64,000 nucleotides of DNA from Chitinophaga agrisoli (GCF_008386695.1 NZ_VUOC01000003.1:136949-200948), one strand, 5' to 3'; positions 9,878-19,479 are shown, counted from the first letter of the stretch. Notes: generated by a model not told the origin, from the sequence alone. Made by a program: numbers and translations.

Positions 9878-10918
9878 TTATTTTGCCTGATTTAGCACAA
9901 AAGTGGACTTGGTCTCCTTCTGAGCGGGCGATGCGGGATGGAAATTAGTGGTGATCACCAGCGCTGCCTTTTGCTCGTCCACAAAATCCATTACAATAAT
10001 GCCAAACCGGCCCTGCGGGTTATCGCTGAAGAAACGGGTAATGCGGTTCCCCATGGCGTAAGCCACCTTTTTAATGTTAGGAATATGGAACAGGGCGGGC
10101 CGGGGGCGGTAACCGCTGGTGAAGTTGATATATAGTGACGCCTCGTCGGCCTGCGAACGGGCCTCTGTAAGTAATGCAGTGCTGGTATGCCACTTGGCCC
10201 GGTTGCTGGGCACCACAAATTCGTCCTGCACACGTAGTGGCGTGTCGCCATTGTTAATGGTAAAGGTACTGTTACGGCTCCAGCCGGAAGCGTCAATACC
10301 AATAGGGCGGCGCGCTTCAAAACGGCGTAGCAGTACGATCTTGCCTCTTACCTGTTCTAGCGGCGGCACCGTAGTGCCCAGGTACCATTTGCCGGCATAA
10401 CGTTGCGCATAATCGCCAAAAGTGGCTTCAAAACTGCGCGTGTTGTTGGCCGGATGGTATTCCTCCTTGATGCTCACGATAATACACTCGCTGGGATGTT
10501 TGTCCAGGAAGGTAGAGCAGGCGGCCAGTACCGCGTCCAGGTCCTGCTTCTGGTAAATAGCGCCGTGATAGATGGAGAAGGTGTTGTCAATGTGCCGGCA
10601 ACGAATGTCCAGGAAACGGATACCGGCATTCAGCTGTTCATCCACCGTTAGCCGCTGGCATTTAGCCGTGCCGCGTAACGGCTCGTAACGCGCACAGGCA
10701 TTGTGGGTACCCGGCAATGAAAGCTGAGTAAGCCGGTAGTTGTTGGGAATGGCAGCCATCCAGTTATCAAGAGATACGGAGCTGGCTGCCGCAAGTGTTG
10801 TTGGCGCAGGTGTTTCGGTAGTGGCCCCCCTGGTTATTTGAAGCTCACTTTTACAGCCAAACAAAGATACCATTGCCACCAGGCACGAGGTGGTAACAAT
10901 GAAAGTTTGCCTTTTCAT
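9878..10918 (-). CDS. PI-PLC X-domain phosphodiesterase, lipoprotein
   Basis: A 346-residue protein resembling bacterial phosphatidylinositol-specific phospholipase C. The lipobox LFGC has Cys22. The two catalytic histidines of the X domain are visible: LPGTHNA (His72) and IYHGAIYQ (His118). Family members cleave phosphatidylinositol or GPI-anchor headgroups; here the substrate is unknown. The start at 10918 is preferred over an upstream in-frame codon at 10963 because it places the lipoprotein signal at the N-terminus. The gene is single, convergent with the SusCD operon. Confidence 0.85.
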   Translation of the reverse strand: MKRQTFIVTTSCLVAMVSLFGCKSELQITRGATTETPAPTTLAAASSVSLDNWMAAIPNNYRLTQLSLPGTHNACARYEPLRGTAKCQRLTVDEQLNAGIRFLDIRCRHIDNTFSIYHGAIYQKQDLDAVLAACSTFLDKHPSECIIVSIKEEYHPANNTRSFEATFGDYAQRYAGKWYLGTTVPPLEQVRGKIVLLRRFEARRPIGIDASGWSRNSTFTINNGDTPLRVQDEFVVPSNRAKWHTSTALLTEARSQADEASLYINFTSGYRPRPALFHIPNIKKVAYAMGNRITRFFSDNPQGRFGIIVMDFVDEQKAALVITTNFHPASPAQKETKSTFVLNQAK

Positions 10919-11019
10919 AGTAACAGTTGTAGGTTTCGTAAAATTACGGCGCGTCGGCTGCATCCTTCGCTACATCCGCATGTTATAACAATTTAGTAAT
11001 ATTATTATGGCATTGCAAA

Positions 11020-12249
11020 CTATTTTACTGCGGACAGTATTTTATTGATCACGCCATCCATCGCTTTATTGTCAAGCCATCTCACCACCGCCACCAGCTC
11101 ATGTTCCGGATCTACATAGATCATGTTGGTGCCGTTGCCTATATGGATGAACGCTGTTGCAGGCGCGCTGGGCGCCAGCTTACGGTCCGTATTCAGGAAC
11201 CAGTTCATATAACCGTAGGTAGGCTGTGCCTGCGTGGGCGTTAACGCCTGTTTTACCCACTGTTCTGACAGCAATTGCTGGCCTGCCCAATTGCCCCGGT
11301 GTAAAGTCAGCAATCCAAATCGCGCCATATCATATGCGCTGATGAACATACCGCCGCCCCAGTGGCCGCCGCCGCTTACAGACTGCACCGGCGAGCCATC
11401 CAGCACGATCCACGCATTACGGTAACCATACCAGCGCCAGGTATTGGAAGCCCCAATGGGATCCATAATGGTATTTTTCAGTACCTGTGGTAAGGGCTGC
11501 CGCCATACACAAGTGGCTGCCAGGGCCAGCGCGTTTACCCGTACATCATTATATTTATATACCGTGCCGGGCGCATTCCGTTTGCGGTGTTGCCACTGCT
11601 CAGGGTCATTGCCCACAGGCCGGTCTGCCCAATCTGGTTTACCCCAGAGCGTACCTTCCCAATCACTGGTTTGCCGCAGCATCACATCCCAGGTAAGGGT
11701 GCGGTTATGCTCACTGGCAAAAGGATATAACAGGGAAGTCTGCCCCGGCGCTGGTGCGCCGCCCGCTGCTGCCAGCGGGTTAAATACCTCGATGGGCGGT
11801 ATATAAGGCGCCACGGTATCGTATACGCTGTGTATAAGACCACGATCTACCGCTATACCCACTACGCTGGAAAGAAAACTTTTTGTAACGCTGTTTGTAA
11901 TATCTACCCGTAACGGCTCTCCCCACTCTGCTACTATATATCCTTTGTATACGATCACGCCGGTTGGTTCTCCCCGGTCAGAGAAAGGGCCAATGCCGGC
12001 GCTGTAAGGTTCTTTGCCAAACTGCATGGCCTGGGTAAGCTCCTGGTTGCGGGGGTACCTGGATTCGTTCTCCCTGGCAAATTGAATGGCGGCCTGCAAC
12101 TTAACGGAATCCAATCCCAGCATGGCGGCGGAGCGGTGCTCCCAGGCGCCCCGCGGAGGGAAGTATGCCGCGGTCTTAGCCTGTTTGGATTGGGCAAAGG
12201 TGAGGAATGTGCTGCCAATCAACAGCGTGATCAGAAGAATACGTTTCAT
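11020..12249 (-). CDS. Exported serine hydrolase, beta-lactamase class C-like
   Basis: A 409-residue protein with a signal peptide (1-20, ending TFAQ) and a penicillin-binding-protein/esterase fold. The SxxK nucleophile motif is SVTK at 120-123, and KYND further on fits the second active-site motif (YxN). The C-terminal HIGNGTN stretch may take the place of the KTG motif. Such proteins act as esterases, peptidases or amidases in the periplasm rather than true beta-lactamases. The start at 12249 puts the signal peptide at the N-terminus. Confidence 0.85.
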   Translation of the reverse strand: MKRILLITLLIGSTFLTFAQSKQAKTAAYFPPRGAWEHRSAAMLGLDSVKLQAAIQFARENESRYPRNQELTQAMQFGKEPYSAGIGPFSDRGEPTGVIVYKGYIVAEWGEPLRVDITNSVTKSFLSSVVGIAVDRGLIHSVYDTVAPYIPPIEVFNPLAAAGGAPAPGQTSLLYPFASEHNRTLTWDVMLRQTSDWEGTLWGKPDWADRPVGNDPEQWQHRKRNAPGTVYKYNDVRVNALALAATCVWRQPLPQVLKNTIMDPIGASNTWRWYGYRNAWIVLDGSPVQSVSGGGHWGGGMFISAYDMARFGLLTLHRGNWAGQQLLSEQWVKQALTPTQAQPTYGYMNWFLNTDRKLAPSAPATAFIHIGNGTNMIYVDPEHELVAVVRWLDNKAMDGVINKILSAVK

Positions 12250-12536
12250 TCGTATAAAGTACAAAAAATGATGAAAGTTTTTAATACGGATGGATGCAAA
12301 AAAAAATTTAGATAAGTGGATATGGTGGTGATATTGCAGTGAAACTGCTATGACATTGTGGTGAAACTGCTATCCAGCTTTTTATCCACATGAGAAAAAC
12401 ATATCCACACAACGATTGGACGGTGTTCCGGGATTTGTTTGAATAACTACGGGAATACAGATGAGGATAGGGGCGATGAATGTAACCTGGTACGCTGAGA
12501 TCTATTTGAATAAGTATCAGGATGGCGGAAAGGGCT
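12250..12536. other. Intergenic region with direct repeat and two DnaA-box-like sites
   Basis: The 287 bp hold a 12-nt direct repeat TGAAACTGCTAT at 12340-12351 and 12362-12373 (period 22), a perfect DnaA-box consensus TTATCCACA at 12382-12390 and a one-mismatch copy ATATCCACA at 12401-12409, 19 bp apart. No replication genes lie nearby. Confidence 0.5.
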
Positions 12537-13193
12537 TCAATACAACTGGTTTTCCAGGATCCGTTTGATCATGCGTACCGTAGTGCGGCTGGTTTGTCCT
12601 TTGTATTTCTGCAACACCTTAGTTTCGCTCATACCGGTGCCCAGGTCATTTACAATATACCACCACTGCCCCAGCAATGCGGAATTAGGGGTGCGGTATT
12701 GCAGCAGCCTGTCTACAGTAGTGATCACCGCCATGCTAACGTCGCCGTCATGCAGGGCAAATACTTCATCTATGCTCAGGCCTAGTTCCAGGTCCCTGGC
12801 TACGTGGGAATAATCCTGCAGGTATTTTTCGTTGGCTTCCATCACCTGCAGCAAGGGATCGCTGCTGTACCGGATGGCGGCTATTTGTTTGCGGGAGGTT
12901 TTGCGGCGCAGGCGCTCAAAGCTGCGGGCAATATTATCACAGATCACCAGGTCGTCTGCTGCCAGCTCAAACCATTCGCCTTTTACACGCTTGTGCTGAA
13001 AGGCCATGTGCAGGCTTTCTTCCAGTTCGCCCATATCAGGGGTGATATACTGTCTTACCAGGCGGAACAGGAAGGGCATATGGGTACGGTAAGAAGATAA
13101 CCTCGCCTGGAGATCCTGCGTTTTGCCGATCTTATAGAGGTTCTTCCCGGTTTTAATAACGTACACTGAATGTCCGTTTTGTACCTGTTCCAT
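12537..13193 (-). CDS. GIY-YIG / T5orf172 (Mug113)-type domain protein
   Basis: A 218-residue cytosolic protein. The N-terminal 90 residues (VYVIKTGKNLYKIGKTQDLQ, then RLVRQYITPDMGELEESLH) match the T5orf172/Mug113 branch of the GIY-YIG nuclease superfamily, with the Tyr-Val-Ile replacing GIY and the YKIGKT motif and a late Glu (GEWFEL) kept. The C-terminal half has no recognised domain. Function in the cell is unknown; nuclease activity is inferred from the fold. The ATG at 13193 is used rather than a GTG two codons earlier. Confidence 0.75.
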   Translation of the reverse strand: MEQVQNGHSVYVIKTGKNLYKIGKTQDLQARLSSYRTHMPFLFRLVRQYITPDMGELEESLHMAFQHKRVKGEWFELAADDLVICDNIARSFERLRRKTSRKQIAAIRYSSDPLLQVMEANEKYLQDYSHVARDLELGLSIDEVFALHDGDVSMAVITTVDRLLQYRTPNSALLGQWWYIVNDLGTGMSETKVLQKYKGQTSRTTVRMIKRILENQLY

Positions 13194-13336
13194 ATACACG
13201 AAAATAAAAATTTTATCATAATGAGCGAACTTTTAATTCGTGACCACAAATAAGCGCAAGAAACGGGCGCACACAGGCAGGCATTACAGCCAATTGATTT
13301 TGATTGTATTTTGTACACACAACAAGTTTAACAACT

Positions 13337-14671
13337 ATGCGTAGGTATTGCCTGTTTGTAGGTTTGCTGCTGGCCAGCATCACCGGTTTTTCGCAGAACA
13401 AGCCCCAAAGGGAGCAGTGGTTCATGGACATGGGGCTGGGTATGTTCATTCACTGGAGCGTGGATGTGCAGATTGGCGCGGTGATCAGCCACTCTATGGC
13501 CGGCGCCTCTGAAGACTATCTTAAAAAATTCACTACACAGCTGCCGCAGACCTTCAATCCTAAGCAATTTGATCCGGAAGAATGGGCCGTGCTCGCCAGG
13601 CTGGCCGGTATGAAATACGTGGTCTTCACCACCAAACACCATGCAGGCTTTTGTATGTGGGATACAAAGACCACAGACTTCAACGTAATGCACACGCCTT
13701 TTAAACGGGATGCGCTACGCGAGATCATAACCGCCTTCCGTAAGCAGGGCATCGCCATTGGGCTGTACTTCTCCCCGGAAGATTTTTACTATTTCTACCA
13801 GCATAAGATCCCCCTGGGCAGAATGCAGGTACCGCAGCATTTCCCGGCCAATAACCCGGAGCTGATGGCCTATGATAAAGCGCAGATAAAGGAATTGCTT
13901 ACACAATACGGCAAAATAGACCTCATTTTCTTTGATGGCCCGGCAGAAGGCTTAAAGGAATACGCCTGGCAGCTGCAGCCGGATATTGTTGTTACCAGGG
14001 GACAAATGCGTACCCCGGAACAGGAACTGCCGGACCAGCCGGTACCTGGCCCCTGGGAGGCCTGTTTTACCATGGGCACAGACTGGCAGTATAAACCCAC
14101 CAACGACCCGCAGAAATCCGGCACAGAGATCATTAATATGTTGATCGAGACACGCGCTAAAGGCGGCAACCTGTTAATGAACGTAGGCCCCAAACCCAAT
14201 GGCGAGATACAGGTGGAGCAGGATGCGCTGCTGCGTGAACTGGCGCTGTGGAATATGGCCAATGAAGAAGCGGTGGCCGGTATACGGCCCTGGCATATTA
14301 TCCGCGAAGGAGATATCTGGTTTACCCGCGCTAAGGATGATAGCACTACGGTATATGCCTTTGTGCCTGCCGGCAAAGCCTGGAAATATGGAGAGCGGAA
14401 GGACCTGGTGCTGAAAACACTGCAGGGCAGCCATCAGACAAAAGTATCCGTATTGGGTTATGGCAGCGAACTGGTGGAGTACAAAAAGGGTTTTGATGCG
14501 CACATCTATGTAAAGAGCACACCCATTGGGCTGGTGATCAGTGCTGTGAACGGCCAGCGTTTTTATACCAATAACCAATGGCCTAACCCTGTAGTGCTGA
14601 AAATAGAGAAGGTGCAGTACCGCCCGTATAATGATCGCTCCACACGGGCGGAACTGGAAGGCGCCAAATAG
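13337..14671 (+). CDS. GH29 alpha-L-fucosidase, exported
   Basis: A 444-residue fucosidase with a signal peptide (1-19, ending GFSQ). The GH29 fold signatures are present: MGLGMFIHWS near the N-terminus, TTKHHAGFCMWD, and LIFFDGP with the probable nucleophile Asp200. GPWEACFTMG carries a candidate acid/base Glu, similar to the WETC motif of GH29-A enzymes. It releases terminal fucose from glycans in the periplasm. The start at 13337 is chosen for the signal peptide. The gene is convergent with the next, with stop codons only 2 bp apart. It is one of three GH29 enzymes here; the three share little beyond core motifs. Confidence 0.93.
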   Translation: MRRYCLFVGLLLASITGFSQNKPQREQWFMDMGLGMFIHWSVDVQIGAVISHSMAGASEDYLKKFTTQLPQTFNPKQFDPEEWAVLARLAGMKYVVFTTKHHAGFCMWDTKTTDFNVMHTPFKRDALREIITAFRKQGIAIGLYFSPEDFYYFYQHKIPLGRMQVPQHFPANNPELMAYDKAQIKELLTQYGKIDLIFFDGPAEGLKEYAWQLQPDIVVTRGQMRTPEQELPDQPVPGPWEACFTMGTDWQYKPTNDPQKSGTEIINMLIETRAKGGNLLMNVGPKPNGEIQVEQDALLRELALWNMANEEAVAGIRPWHIIREGDIWFTRAKDDSTTVYAFVPAGKAWKYGERKDLVLKTLQGSHQTKVSVLGYGSELVEYKKGFDAHIYVKSTPIGLVISAVNGQRFYTNNQWPNPVVLKIEKVQYRPYNDRSTRAELEGAK

Positions 14672-14673
14672 GC

Positions 14674-15135
14674 CTAGTATTTATCATCATTGATCTCTAT
14701 CCAATAATTGTCAGGATCCTGCAGGTACAGCTGTTTTACGCCATCTACCCGCAGGGTGATCTGCTGTTGCTGGCCCTGCCAGTTACGATAGGGGATCTTG
14801 AGCTTATTGAGTTTAGTGATAAAATCATCCACAGAAGGTACGGTAAAGCACAGGTGCGAAGCAATATCATGCTGGGTGATTTCCGGAGCGCCTTTGATCA
14901 GGTGCAGCTGGGCATGCGGCCCCACTTTTAGCCAGGTATGTTTGCCGTCGTGGAAAGGTTCCGGCATGGTATCGATCTGTAATACATCCCTGTAAAAGGC
15001 CGTACTTTTTTGCAGGTCATATACGGAAACGGCTATATGGTTTAATGCCGTGGGTTTATGCTGCGCATGGGCGTTCAATGACAGACCTGCAATACCAGCG
15101 CTGATGAGCAGGCCGGTGACAATCAGTTTTTTCAT
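14674..15135 (-). CDS. VOC (glyoxalase/bleomycin-resistance fold) protein, exported
   Basis: A 153-residue protein with a signal peptide (1-24, ending AHAQ) followed by one vicinal-oxygen-chelate domain: NHIAVSVYDLQKSTAFYRDV at the start, HLCFTVPSVDDF in the middle and LYLQDPDNYWIEIND at the end, with the metal-binding His and Glu positions. Export to the periplasm is unusual for VOC proteins but common in Bacteroidota. The reaction is unknown. There is no sign of a partner gene. Confidence 0.85.
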   Translation of the reverse strand: MKKLIVTGLLISAGIAGLSLNAHAQHKPTALNHIAVSVYDLQKSTAFYRDVLQIDTMPEPFHDGKHTWLKVGPHAQLHLIKGAPEITQHDIASHLCFTVPSVDDFITKLNKLKIPYRNWQGQQQQITLRVDGVKQLYLQDPDNYWIEINDDKY

Positions 15136-15232
15136 CCGTTTAATATTTGTTTTTCTTAGTGTCGGCCAGCTTGGTCGTTTATCCTAACAATATACGATGT
15201 GGAATTTACACCTGCAAGCATCGGTTATTTCC

Positions 15233-15240
15233 TAGATTTG
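15233..15240 (+). promoter_or_regulatory. Bacteroidota -7 box close to start codon
   Basis: TAGATTTG fits the TAnnTTTG consensus and ends 4 bp before the ATG of the aldo/keto reductase gene, which would give a leaderless or nearly leaderless mRNA. No good TTTG -33 box is seen at the expected distance. Confidence 0.5.
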
Positions 15241-15244
15241 CGCC

Positions 15245-16141
15245 ATGAACTACCATTTGTTAGGACACTCCGCGTTGCGCATCAGCGAAATTGCTTTTGG
15301 AGGAATGTCATTACAGGGATCAGACGAAGAGAACGCTGCCCTCATCCATCAGGCTATAGGCGCCGGTATTAACTATTTTGATACCGCAGACCTCTATGAC
15401 CGGGGAGAGAATGAGCGCACGCTGGGCAAAGCCTTACAGGGCAAACGCCAGGAGGTGATCATTGCCTCCAAAGTGGGTAACCAATGGCGGCCGGATGGCA
15501 GCGGCTGGGATTGGAACCCCCGGAAGGACTATATCCTCAAAACGGTGGAAGATAGCCTGCAACGCCTGCAAACGGACTATATAGACCTGTACCAGCTGCA
15601 TGGCGGCACCCTCGAAGACCCCATCGATGAGACCATTGAAGCCTTCGAATTACTGCAGCAGCAGGGAAAGATCCGGTATTATGGCATATCCTCTATACGT
15701 CCTAATGTGATCCGGGAATATGTAAAACGGTCCAATATAGTGAGCGTAATGATGCAGTATTGCCTGTTGGACAGGCGGCCGGAAGAAAGCTGCCTGGAGC
15801 TGCTATTACAACATAATATCGGGGTACTGGCCCGTGGCTGCGTAGCCAAAGGCTTGCTGGTAGATAAACCTGCCGCTCCTTTCCTGAACTATACGGCGGA
15901 TGAAGTAAAACGCGCGGCCAATGCCGTAGCGGCAGTCTCCAACCCACAGCGTGGCGCTTCCCAGACTGCGGTGCGGTTTGTATTACAGCACCCCGCCATC
16001 AGCGCCGCCGTAATAGGCATCCGTACGCCTGCCCAGCTGGAAGATGCGGAAAAAGCTTCCGCGGCGCCCATGCTTACCTCCCAGGAGATAAATACGCTGC
16101 GGGCAGCGGTACCGGCTAACTGTTATGAGCAACACAGGTAG
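15245..16141 (+). CDS. Aldo/keto reductase
   Basis: A 298-residue NADPH-dependent oxidoreductase of the AKR superfamily (TIM barrel, cytosolic). The catalytic tetrad can be seen: Asp46 and Tyr51 in YFDTADLYDRGENE, Lys76 in IIASKVG, His119 in DLYQLHG. The C-terminal HPAISAAVIGIRTPAQLEDA segment is the cofactor-binding end typical of AKR proteins. The substrate is not predictable; sugar or aldehyde reduction is likely. Monocistronic, with a possible leaderless transcript. Confidence 0.93.
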   Translation: MNYHLLGHSALRISEIAFGGMSLQGSDEENAALIHQAIGAGINYFDTADLYDRGENERTLGKALQGKRQEVIIASKVGNQWRPDGSGWDWNPRKDYILKTVEDSLQRLQTDYIDLYQLHGGTLEDPIDETIEAFELLQQQGKIRYYGISSIRPNVIREYVKRSNIVSVMMQYCLLDRRPEESCLELLLQHNIGVLARGCVAKGLLVDKPAAPFLNYTADEVKRAANAVAAVSNPQRGASQTAVRFVLQHPAISAAVIGIRTPAQLEDAEKASAAPMLTSQEINTLRAAVPANCYEQHR

Positions 16142-16156
16142 TGGCAGCCTTGCCGG

Positions 16157-17104
16157 TTAAAACTGTAATGGCTTCCCCTGCTCCGGGAAGATCACCCGCA
16201 AATGCAAATTATTCAACCGGGTAACCTGCTGCCGGATGAGCGCCTCATTATTCCCGGAGGGTTTAATATGTGTGATCACCACGGGCAGGCCGTCCATAGC
16301 ATCTGCCCCGCTCAGCCCAGATAATACCTGCATCTCCTGCATCAGCAGGCTGGGTGTCAGGTGCCCAAACAGCTGTTGGCGGGGCTGTTCCTCCGGAAAG
16401 GAAACTTCTATAAAGATGGCTTTTAGCCGTTTGGCCTTTACCAAGGGGGCTACCGTTTGCCAAAGCTGTTGCAGTTTGTCAGACTTTTCTACGGCATCCG
16501 CGCCGGTATCACCCAGGTACAGGAGATAATTATCCTTATAATTCACCAGGAAAGCCGTGCTTTGGTAAGGGGAGGAGTGGCTTAGCGGATAAGCGGTCAC
16601 CTGCATTTGCGTATGGTCTATCGGCGTAACCGCTCCGGCGGTCATAGGAGCATAATGGTATTTCTTTAGCTGAGGTGTTTCGCCCTCGTCCCCAAAATTG
16701 GCCCAGCTTTGCCAGCTGAAGTATTTATCAAGGATAACATCCAGGCAAAAAGGCAGCCCGTAAATGTTTTTAGCGGTATCCTCCGGTGAGTTGATGATCA
16801 GCCCTGCCACATGATCCAGATGAGGATGGGAGATAAAATAAGCCTTTACATGCTGTTTTAAGAATGCACCTGCTGGCTGATGAAAAGTGCCGCGGTCAAT
16901 TGCCTTTTGTATACCCGCATGCAGGGTACCTGCATCCAGGCAGATGTAATCATCAGATCCCGCTGGAGCGGCCAGGTAGGCAGAAAGATCACTTTCATCG
17001 ATACCACCCTTTACGCCTAGTGGAACCACCTTAAAAACAGACTGCGCATGTGTGATCGTTACACATGCGCAGCAAATTAATATCATTAGGATAATACGCT
17101 TCAT
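16157..17104 (-). CDS. Class II 3',5'-cyclic nucleotide phosphodiesterase (metallo-beta-lactamase fold), exported
   Basis: A 315-residue protein with a signal peptide (1-20, ending THAQ). The class II cAMP phosphodiesterase signature is present: YFISHPHLDHVAGLI (His93-His98 region) with further metal ligands in YLGDTGAD and the final VVITHIKPS. It resembles yeast Pde1 and Vibrio CpdP, which hydrolyse cAMP; the export signal suggests periplasmic scavenging of extracellular cyclic nucleotides. The start at 17104 puts the signal peptide at the N-terminus. It follows the S41 protease gene by 25 bp on the same strand and may be co-transcribed. Confidence 0.88.
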   Translation of the reverse strand: MKRIILMILICCACVTITHAQSVFKVVPLGVKGGIDESDLSAYLAAPAGSDDYICLDAGTLHAGIQKAIDRGTFHQPAGAFLKQHVKAYFISHPHLDHVAGLIINSPEDTAKNIYGLPFCLDVILDKYFSWQSWANFGDEGETPQLKKYHYAPMTAGAVTPIDHTQMQVTAYPLSHSSPYQSTAFLVNYKDNYLLYLGDTGADAVEKSDKLQQLWQTVAPLVKAKRLKAIFIEVSFPEEQPRQQLFGHLTPSLLMQEMQVLSGLSGADAMDGLPVVITHIKPSGNNEALIRQQVTRLNNLHLRVIFPEQGKPLQF

Positions 17105-17129
17105 GCAGTAAATATACTGCACACTGGCA

Positions 17130-18650
17130 TCATCTAAAGTCTATCATTCCATTGAACTGACGGCTGGGGATAGAACCCGGTATATTCACACGCAGGCTGG
17201 GATTAGTGCTTGTCCGCAACTCTGTACCCGCCTCGCGGAAGCTACCGCCGTTAATATAGGCGAATATCTTGCTAAGGTGCTCATCCCGCTGGTCGCCCCA
17301 GGGATAGCTTACAACATCCCGCGCAGTGGCGTCAGGCGCTATACCATTGTAATAACCTCCCTGCTGGTTCGCGTTCTTGGTTTCAAAGTTTATAGCGTAC
17401 AGGTCGCCCAGGTAATTCTCCTTACCATTGGGATAATCAGAGATCGTGTAGTTAAAGAAGCCCACCGGTTTGCCGTAAGTGGTATCGCCTACCAGTTTTA
17501 CGTTCATGTAAGGCTTCAGGTTATTTAAAGTTAGCTCGCTGGCGGAAGCTGTTTCGCCGCCGGTAACAAAAAATACATGATTCAGCCCCAGACCGCCTGG
17601 CGTATTGTCAAACTTAATGGAAGCAGGCAGGCCGGTAGCGGCCAGGTTCTGGCTTATTTTATCGTTGTAGATGTAGTTATACATGACCTTACCCCTTGCT
17701 GTGGCCGGGGCAATGATATTATCCAGGTATTGTGCCGTTGTTACCGCGCCGCCGGTATTATACCGGAAATCTGCGATCAGCTCCGTAATACCCCGGGAGC
17801 GGAAATTATTGAACACCTGGTCCAATACTGTTTTGGTAGGCGTGGCCGCGCCGCTGGTATTGGTAACACTGGAAAAAGTGTAGAGCACAAAGTAGCCGAC
17901 CTGTTTGCCGCCCACATTATACACCGTATCAAACAACACCGGGTTTACATTGTAGGACCCGGCACTCAGATCTTTAGACGTAGCGCCGCCTGGGGTGCTG
18001 AAGGTAAAAGAAGCGGAAGAGGCAGTCAGCGCAGCATTTACCCGTTGGGTATTAGGCCCGTTTGCGCCGTCATAAGATATATTCGTATTACCGTTAATGG
18101 CGGTGATCTCCCAGCCTCTTTGTACGCCGGCTTGTCCGGCGGGACTGTTCTTATCCGCATACAATACCACCAGGTGGGTTCTGTTAGCGTTGTCCAGGGC
18201 ATAGGTCACTTCCATTCCCAGATCACCCGTTCCATCCCCAGCCACTTTTTCTATAATACCATTCTGCAGCTTGTTGGCCAGATCGCCCGTACGGTCCAGG
18301 AAACTGTAGCGGTCCAGGTTCTTCCCATCCTGTTTAGGATAGCTGATCATGGTGGTCAGCAGGTCCTCCGCCTTGGGGTAATTACTGCTGAAGGGGTCCA
18401 GCGTTGGCACCTGTGTATACCAGTAATAGGTAGGCAGGCCCTGTTTGCTGTTGCGGCCGCCGTCGGCATAAGTCACCTGCATGATATTGTACATCAGGTA
18501 CTTAAGAGAATCCTCATCAGAACGGGCTGTGCCGTTGCCGCCATTATCGCCTGGCCCTGGGTTGTCTTTCTTGCAGGAAAAGAATACACTGCTGAGAACC
18601 AGCCCCACTAATAGCATAGGTATACCGGCCGGAGTAAAACGTTTTCTCAT
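17130..18650 (-). CDS. S41-family (C-terminal processing-type) protease, lipoprotein
   Basis: A 506-residue lipoprotein; the lipobox VFFSC has Cys26, and a flexible Gly/Asn/Pro stretch follows. A PDZ-like domain lies around 165-215 (NSPAGQAGVQRGWEITAING). The S41 domain carries ELIADFRYNTGGAV and the serine motif GGETASASELTLNN near residue 368. It resembles the C-terminal processing peptidases of Bacteroidota, although substrates vary. The gene has a 253-bp upstream gap. Confidence 0.88.
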   Translation of the reverse strand: MRKRFTPAGIPMLLVGLVLSSVFFSCKKDNPGPGDNGGNGTARSDEDSLKYLMYNIMQVTYADGGRNSKQGLPTYYWYTQVPTLDPFSSNYPKAEDLLTTMISYPKQDGKNLDRYSFLDRTGDLANKLQNGIIEKVAGDGTGDLGMEVTYALDNANRTHLVVLYADKNSPAGQAGVQRGWEITAINGNTNISYDGANGPNTQRVNAALTASSASFTFSTPGGATSKDLSAGSYNVNPVLFDTVYNVGGKQVGYFVLYTFSSVTNTSGAATPTKTVLDQVFNNFRSRGITELIADFRYNTGGAVTTAQYLDNIIAPATARGKVMYNYIYNDKISQNLAATGLPASIKFDNTPGGLGLNHVFFVTGGETASASELTLNNLKPYMNVKLVGDTTYGKPVGFFNYTISDYPNGKENYLGDLYAINFETKNANQQGGYYNGIAPDATARDVVSYPWGDQRDEHLSKIFAYINGGSFREAGTELRTSTNPSLRVNIPGSIPSRQFNGMIDFR

Positions 18651-18903
18651 TGCTCTTGCATTTTTGCTTTAAAATTGAGACGTTGGCTTTCCACATACCA
18701 CTGGCACAATGGTAGTGATCAGTTTTATATATAAACGCTAAAAAAGTGTATTTGTGCAAATGGGTCGACGAAAAGCTCAAAATAGTCGGTAAAGCCCTCC
18801 GCTATCCGTTTATAATAATACGAATTTCTTTTAATACGGGGTCCCGTGGCAAAGCGTTGCCCGGGTTAATTAAACAAAATTTGATATAGGCGGATGGGTA
18901 GTC
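18651..18903. other. Intergenic region upstream of S41 protease
   Basis: This region contains the ATTTG-TG-CAAAT near-palindrome in GTATTTGTGCAAATG and a partial inverted repeat ACCACTGG...GGTAGT. Nothing can be assigned. Confidence 0.3.
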
Positions 18904-19470
18904 TCAGTTTGCCAGCCCAATGATGCCGGCCACTGCCACGCCTATGCCCAGGCCGCCTATACCCCAGTACAATTTGTTAAGGAAACTTTTCCTGCGCTCA
19001 TCATTCACCGTTTTAATAGCGTCGCCAATGATCACCTGCGTTTGGTTCAGCTGCATGGATACATTGTTGATGCTGTCCTTTACCACGCCAATATCCTTGC
19101 TGGTGCGGTCCAGGGCGGCAATGGAGCTATTGGCCAGGGAATCGAACCTGAGCCGCAGGGCGGCATAATCCCGCGTGCCGTTATTGATCATGGTATCCTG
19201 CTGCTGTACCAACGCCTCGTAAGAGCGCAGCAGCTCCCCGCTGTTGCCCTTTTTACTCTGCTTGTAGGCGGCTTCATAGATCCGGAAATTACGGCTGTTC
19301 ATCAGCAGGCTGCTGTCACATTGTATAATAACGGTATCTCCGCGGGTAAGCCGGTAATTGCTGCTGCCGGCACAGGTATTGAAGAATTTCAGCTTGCCCT
19401 GCCCGCATACAGGCAGCATGGGCAACAAGCCCGCCAGCAACAGCAGGCAGCATTTGATATTCGTTCTCAT
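18904..19470 (-). CDS. Exported coiled-coil protein with C-terminal membrane anchor, unknown function
   Basis: A 188-residue protein. It has a signal peptide (about 1-24, ending VCGQ), a short beta-like start, a long alpha-helical region rich in Gln, Ser and Leu heptads (about 65-160, for example KDSINNVSMQLNQTQ), and one C-terminal membrane segment (YWGIGGLGIGVAVAGIIGLA). The helix would therefore lie in the periplasm with the tail anchored in the inner membrane. It starts 9 bp after the stop of the upstream coiled-coil gene, so the two are very likely co-transcribed. No family recognised. Confidence 0.7.
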   Translation of the reverse strand: MRTNIKCCLLLLAGLLPMLPVCGQGKLKFFNTCAGSSNYRLTRGDTVIIQCDSSLLMNSRNFRIYEAAYKQSKKGNSGELLRSYEALVQQQDTMINNGTRDYAALRLRFDSLANSSIAALDRTSKDIGVVKDSINNVSMQLNQTQVIIGDAIKTVNDERRKSFLNKLYWGIGGLGIGVAVAGIIGLAN

Positions 19471-19479
19471 GGGGTGTAT

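Noticed and set aside
12382-12409. Replication origin
   Set aside because: Only two DnaA-box-like sites, no AT-rich unwinding region, and no dnaA, dnaN or similar gene nearby.
17577-18611. 344-codon plus-strand frame opposite the S41 protease gene
   Set aside because: The protease frame has lipobox, PDZ and serine motifs; the opposite frame has none.
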